A stretch of DNA of 64,000 nucleotides from Anisus vortex. Its lineage: Eukaryota > Mollusca > Gastropoda > Planorbidae. Shown here piece after piece: positions 60,544 to 64,000 of this stretch. The DNA lies in contig OX421508.1 of the NCBI GenBank assembly GCA_949126835.1, positions 817,701 through 881,700 of the forward strand, read 5' to 3'. The notes below the pieces were generated by a model that had not been told where the DNA came from, searched no databases, and saw only the letters and a program-made list of their open reading frames with translations. A program made the position numbers and the translations under genes. Positions within the stretch are counted from its first letter, which is position 1. Each line of letters begins with the position of its first letter.

Positions 60544-60832
60544 TCTATCAAAGACTATAACAAGATGGACCGCTTGCTGTAATATTTCTGCTGTTTGTTG
60601 ACACGAATGACGTCTTTTCGGAAATTCCCGATTCCCCTTTGCACTTCCGATTTATTTAATGGCTATGATTTTCTCTATGAGAAATTAACAGTTAAAATCG
60701 AAAGTTGTATACAGCGGAAACATTGAGGCAGACGTAGGAGCGAAGAAGTCGTTTAAGACAGGCTTATTGGTTGCGCACGGAAAAAAGTACATATACGGTC
60801 TAAAAATAGAGCAAGCTGTCCATCTTGTCTAT
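60544..60832 (+). mobile_element. Family E short inverted-repeat element, copy 2
   Basis: Ends ATGGACCGCTTGCT and AGCAAGCTGTCCAT, with internal ATCGAAAGTTGTATACAGCG. It is the inverted counterpart of the 52.4 kb copy and lies just before the CRE cluster. Confidence 0.7.
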
Positions 60833-61024
60833 GGATTGGGGGAGGGGCGGGAGAGAGGTTACATAACTAATCAATGGTGAGGCATCAACTGTCAGTCAGT
60901 AGCAATCAGATGTAGCAGTCCAACGTAGCAGTCAAATGTAGCAGCCAGATATAGCAATCAGATGGTTTCACTGGCATGACCGTGTTTCTACGTCACCCCC
61001 AACTGAGCCACAGTTGGCCTGTAT

Positions 61025-61268
61025 CTGAATCTGACGTCACTGCGCGACATAGATGTCTGAATCTGACGTCACCGCGCGACATAGATGTCTGAATCTGACG
61101 TCACCGCGCGACATATAGCCTATCTGTCTGAATCTGACGTCACCGCGCGACATAGATGTCTGAATCTGACGTCACCGCGCGACATAGATGTCTGAATCTG
61201 ACGTCACCGCGCGACATATATCTGTCTGAATCTTACGTCACCGCGCGACATAGATGTCTGAATCTGAC
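61025..61268 (+). repeat. 32-bp tandem array carrying CREs (8 units)
   Basis: Units with GAATCTGACGTCACCGCGCG then ACATAGATGTCT. Two units are extended by short inserts (ATAGCCTATC, ATATC). The last unit has lost the CRE (TGACGGTG). Confidence 0.93.
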
Positions 61269-61438
61269 GGTGCGTATCTCTCCACACGTGACGTCACAAT
61301 GCGACTTGCGGCTTCAATGTCGGACGTCGCGTAGAAACGATACGTATCTCTCAAATGTGACGTCAAAATCTCGGGCTAAGCCAAGCAGCTCACCACCACC
61401 ACCATCGTTGGACCCAGCAGACCGACTTCCTGACGTCA
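61032..61438. promoter_or_regulatory. Cluster of nine perfect cAMP-response elements (TGACGTCA)
   Basis: Perfect palindromic TGACGTCA occurs at 61032, 61064, 61096, 61135, 61167, 61199, 61289, 61358 and 61431, with a one-base variant TTACGTCA at 61233. Another perfect site is at 60504. The first six and the variant belong to a tandem repeat of about 32 bp with added sequence in some units; the last three lie outside it in unrelated context. TGACGTCA is the consensus for CREB/ATF bZIP dimers. The cluster is in the intron between the two halves of the C1 finger. Enhancer activity is inference. Confidence 0.6.
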
Positions 61439-62221
61439 CAACGCAGGACGTAGATCAATAGGCCTGACCTGTCATCGTTATGTTGCCCCTCCCTCAAACC
61501 ACACGCCTCCCTTTACTCCCCCGCGGTGAAGGTTATCGATTGATTTTTCATTGGTGGAAGAGAGAGAGCAAGGTTAAGGCCAGCGGGTCGTGTAGTTTAT
61601 CGCGCATGTCACAGGCTGATCCATTCAAGACTTTTTTTCTTTTTTCGTTAGGGGTCATCTGTTTTTTTTTATTCAGCATTGACTGGTTTTACTGTTGCGC
61701 CCGAGTTTTAATCGAATTTACCCCCTCCTCCACTCCACCCCCAATCTACACCCACACACGTGACCGCTATACTTGTGTTTTACACACTCATGGGCGTCCA
61801 CAAATAGGCAATTTTTTTAATCAAGAATATTCATTACTAATGAGTGTCAAGTTTCATATTATAAAATAATAGATGAGCCAAATTTTATGAAACCTCTGTG
61901 AACCTATTAAAAGTGAAACATTTGTATAAGACAGTTTGAGTGTAAATAAGTTAACTTCTACCATCTTTAATCATTATTCCTTTTGTTTTCAAATATTGTG
62001 TTTCAAATTTTATTTTCCCATTCAACTCTCCTAAAATTTCTGGTAAGAACTTAGGTTATATTTGCCGCCCCCCCCCCCCTCCCCTATGTGAGCCCACTGT
62101 GTAAACAATGAAACTACCTTTCACGCCGACCAATCTATCAATAGATTATGACTCACCACCGAGAACAACTTTTTTTTGCCTCTCGCCATAAGCCTCACGT
62201 TTTATCTCTTTCCATTTTCAG

Positions 62222-62328
62222 TATGCAAATTCAAGGCCCACAAGAGATGTGCCGTGAGGGCCCCGACCAACTGCAAGTGGACAGCCCTGGCCTCCATTGG
62301 AAAAGAAATATTGGAGGACGAAGACGGG
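62222..62328 (+). CDS. DGKD/DGKH: Diacylglycerol kinase delta/eta, second half of C1 zinc finger 1
   Basis: The 107-bp exon follows a T-rich tract ending TTTTCAG and ends at GGG|GTAAGT (62329). Its first two bases complete the split Val codon from the exon ending at 57117. It encodes [19 protein letters not shown] and on to EILEDEDG. The remaining C1 ligands C-X4-H-X2-C-X7-C are present, so the joined finger has the full consensus H-X12-C-X2-C-X13-C-X2-C-X4-H-X2-C-X7-C. The exon ends in phase 0, where known delta/eta proteins continue into C1 finger 2. That next exon and the kinase catalytic exons lie beyond the window or were not recognised in the last 1.7 kb. Confidence 0.95.
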
Positions 62329-62403
62329 GTAAGTTCCGCTACTAGGTCTATACATTTTGTAAAAATACACTGATCTCAGCCCGGTTATTGTGTGCGTCCG
62401 ATA

Positions 62404-62600
62404 ACACTTTGACCTACCATCATTATTTCACCTACCATCATTATTTGTTATAACTTGACCGACCATCATAGCTTGACCTACCATCATAATTTGACCTACC
62501 ATCATAATTTGACCTACCATCATAACTTGACCTACCATCATTATTTGACCAACCATCATTATTTGACCTACCATCATTTTTGACTTACCCATCATAACAT
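62404..62600 (+). repeat. 17-bp tandem array (about 11 units)
   Basis: Unit TTGACCTACCATCATAA with variants, starting about 75 bp after the second C1 exon donor. Confidence 0.9.
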
Positions 62601-62699
62601 GCCCATACGTGTAGCAAGCCACACCCTCACTCCCGGGGCCACTTGCCTGCCTATTTCATTATGTTTGTGTGTGAGTGAGTTGTTTGTGCTGATTAAATT

Positions 62700-62877
62700 C
62701 AGGGGTCGGCAACCATTTGATAAAAGTAGGATTTCTAATTCATTCAGCGTGCCATAAGCCTAAAATGTATCCTGTTCTAGCACTTAATTTCTTGTAGGAA
62801 AAGACTATAAAGACTTTGGAGGTCTTCCACGTGCCATTGGAAATCGCTCTGCGTGCCAAGTCTTGTTGTCGACCCCT
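62700..62877 (-). mobile_element. Family B MITE
   Basis: Inverted ends CAGGGGTCGGCAACC (left) and GTCGACCCCTG (right); inside, the complements TTCATTCAGCGTGCC, TTCTAGCACTTAATTTC and GCGTGCCAAGTC. It is the best preserved copy and shows the empty target of the 28.7 kb insertion. Confidence 0.75.
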
Positions 62878-63311
62878 GAATTTAATTGAGCCCGAAGCGC
62901 GGCTTGCGGTCTGTGAATGAGGCCCACGTATAGTTCTGAGAGATGGAGATAGAGAGGGAGAGATAGATAGAGAGAGAGATGGACAATTTTTACTATTGGC
63001 CATTTCATAAGCCACCGAAGTCGCCTCTATACTTCCATTATAACGGACTCAGCGTAGAGAGCAAACTGCTAGAAAACCACAGTCTCAATAATACTTACAA
63101 CAAAAACTGAAGAAGCTATCCTTCTCTACCCCCTACCCCCCCCCCCCCTCACGCACCTTAAGCCAGGCATGTATTCGACCATGAAACTCTAGCTTACTTC
63201 CCCTAGTGTACTCACACACACACACACATACACACACTCACACATGCATGAGTGTAGTGAGGAGTTATCAGGTCGGCCACAAGGTCAAACTTTCATTGCC
63301 TCCTGCTTGGT

Positions 63312-63355
63312 CTAAATATAGCCCACCCCAATCTAAACACCAGGGCTATATTTAA
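63312..63355. promoter_or_regulatory. Inverted pair of MEF2-like sites forming a 12-bp stem
   Basis: TAAATATAGCCC (63313-63324) and GGGCTATATTTA (63343-63354) are perfect inverted repeats around an 18-base spacer. Each arm contains a MEF2 match (CTAAATATAG at 63312-63321; CTATATTTAA at 63346-63355). This could be a cruciform/hairpin or a paired binding site. No function is shown. Confidence 0.35.
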
Positions 63356-63419
63356 CGAGTTCTGTCCTTTGATGTTTGGAGTACTACAGGCCAAGACTCA
63401 TCTCCCAGTGTACAACATA

Positions 63420-63600
63420 CAGACCTGCCAAGTACTACGAATTTTTCGTAGTTTATACGAAAAACAAGGTCCGACTACGAAATTACGAAATGGGCAAAAA
63501 AACTACGAATTTTCTCCGATTTTCGCTAAAAAGCAAAAAACTACGATTTTTTTCCGATTTTCTAAGAAAAATACAAATTCCGTATATATAAAAATGCGAA
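63420..63600 (+). mobile_element. AT-rich fold-back repeat
   Basis: It starts CAGACCTGCCAAGTACTACG and then repeats short inverted words (CTACGAATTTTTCGTAG, TACGAAATTACGAAAT, CTACGAATTTTCTCCG). This resembles the end of a DNA transposon, but the right end and a target duplication were not found. Confidence 0.35.
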
Positions 63601-64000
63601 TGGGACACATGCCGACGCTCTCAGAGTTAAAATTACTATTTCCGGCGGAAGTTGCATTTAATAAATATTTGTGTCCCTCACTGATCTATATAAAAAAAAG
63701 TTCACATGTGTTAAAACTGGGATTATTCTGGGATACAGTATCGTTTCTATCAACAAATGAATAAATTTAATAGCATTATCTTTCGCTCCATGAGCCAGGC
63801 AAGAGGGTAGGGCTAATGAAGCCTAATGCGCTAATCATGCTAATGACTATAACTAAGGCTAGGCTAGGTGGATAAAGCCAAGCGCCCAAGCCTGGCTAAA
63901 GGTTTCTTTCAAATTCTTGTTCCAAATTAATTAAAATTGAGTCTTCTAAAGTTCTAGTAACTCATTTAATTTACAATTGAATTAAAATAGTAGGCCCCTA

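Larger units (their letters stand above)
57118..62221 (+). other. DGK intron splitting the C1 finger (5.1 kb)
   Basis: It begins GTCAGT and ends TTTTCAG. It holds a family C LINE tail, a family A SINE on each side of two tandem arrays, a terminal-inverted-repeat element, the MEF2 pair and the CRE cluster. Stretches 57990-58545, 59660-60110, 60160-60500 and 61440-62220 hold only C-runs, CT-rich sequence and nothing else I can identify. Confidence 0.8.
62329..64000 (+). other. Start of the next DGK intron
   Basis: After the GTAAGT donor there is a 17-bp tandem array, a hAT-like element copy, a GA-rich tract (62940-62985), the inverted MEF2-like pair and an AT-rich fold-back element. No further DGK exon (C1 finger 2) was recognised. 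The last 200 bases carry repeated GGCTA/GCTAAT words and nothing else identifiable. Confidence 0.55.

Noticed and set aside
61156..61461. 101-codon frame across the CRE array
   Set aside because: Repetition of a 32-bp unit shifts frame at each unit; there is no coding signal.

Overview
This is a window of animal nuclear DNA, most likely from a gastropod mollusc. It has spliced exons with GT/AG borders, very long introns, dispersed tRNA-derived SINEs, LINE 3' ends, hAT-type elements and one 200-N assembly gap. The gastropod assignment is inference from the style of the SINE and LINE-tail families; no species-diagnostic gene is present.

One gene can be recognised. It lies on the + strand, runs off both ends, and is a type II diacylglycerol kinase of the delta/eta class. 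Four exons are visible: the end of a PH domain (26525-26629), a 59-codon exon with its own ATG (54583-54759), and two exons that together encode a complete first C1 zinc finger (56982-57117 and 62222-62328). The PH exon and the 54.6 kb exon both end in phase 0, and both can join the C1 exon. The second has an upstream in-frame stop and no credible acceptor, so it looks like an alternative first exon giving an isoform without a PH domain. An E-box/MEF2 pair and a YY1-like motif lie just upstream of it. The N-terminal PH exons and the kinase catalytic exons were not found here.

The rest is intron-like DNA dominated by tandem minisatellites. I count about 30 arrays with periods from about 8 to 70 bp, together roughly a quarter of the window. 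The largest are the 21-bp array at 7.35-9.4 kb, 26-bp at 11.4-12.4 kb, 29-bp at 18.4-21.25 kb, 15-bp at 31.6-32.5 kb, 34-bp at 46.9-47.9 kb and 22-bp at 51.6-52.4 kb. Their periodic open frames explain nearly all long ORFs and are not genes. Several arrays appear to have grown out of pieces of transposable elements. The clearest case is 32.8-33.5 kb, whose unit is present once in an unexpanded copy of the same element near 10.35 kb.

Mobile elements: family A is a tRNA-headed SINE with about 15 copies. Family C is a LINE 3' tail. Family F is a tRNA-headed element with a GC hairpin at its 3' end (5 copies). There are hAT-like elements, including one nested inside another with a direct repeat, an L2-like LINE inserted into a SINE with a target duplication, and an inverted pair of copies of a short terminal-inverted-repeat element.

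The best candidates for undescribed regulation are a cluster of nine perfect TGACGTCA cAMP-response elements in about 410 bp, largely spaced 32 bp apart, in the intron that splits the C1 domain, and an array of about 40 NF-Y (CCAAT) consensus sites upstream of the PH exon. Both are sequence observations; function is inferred.
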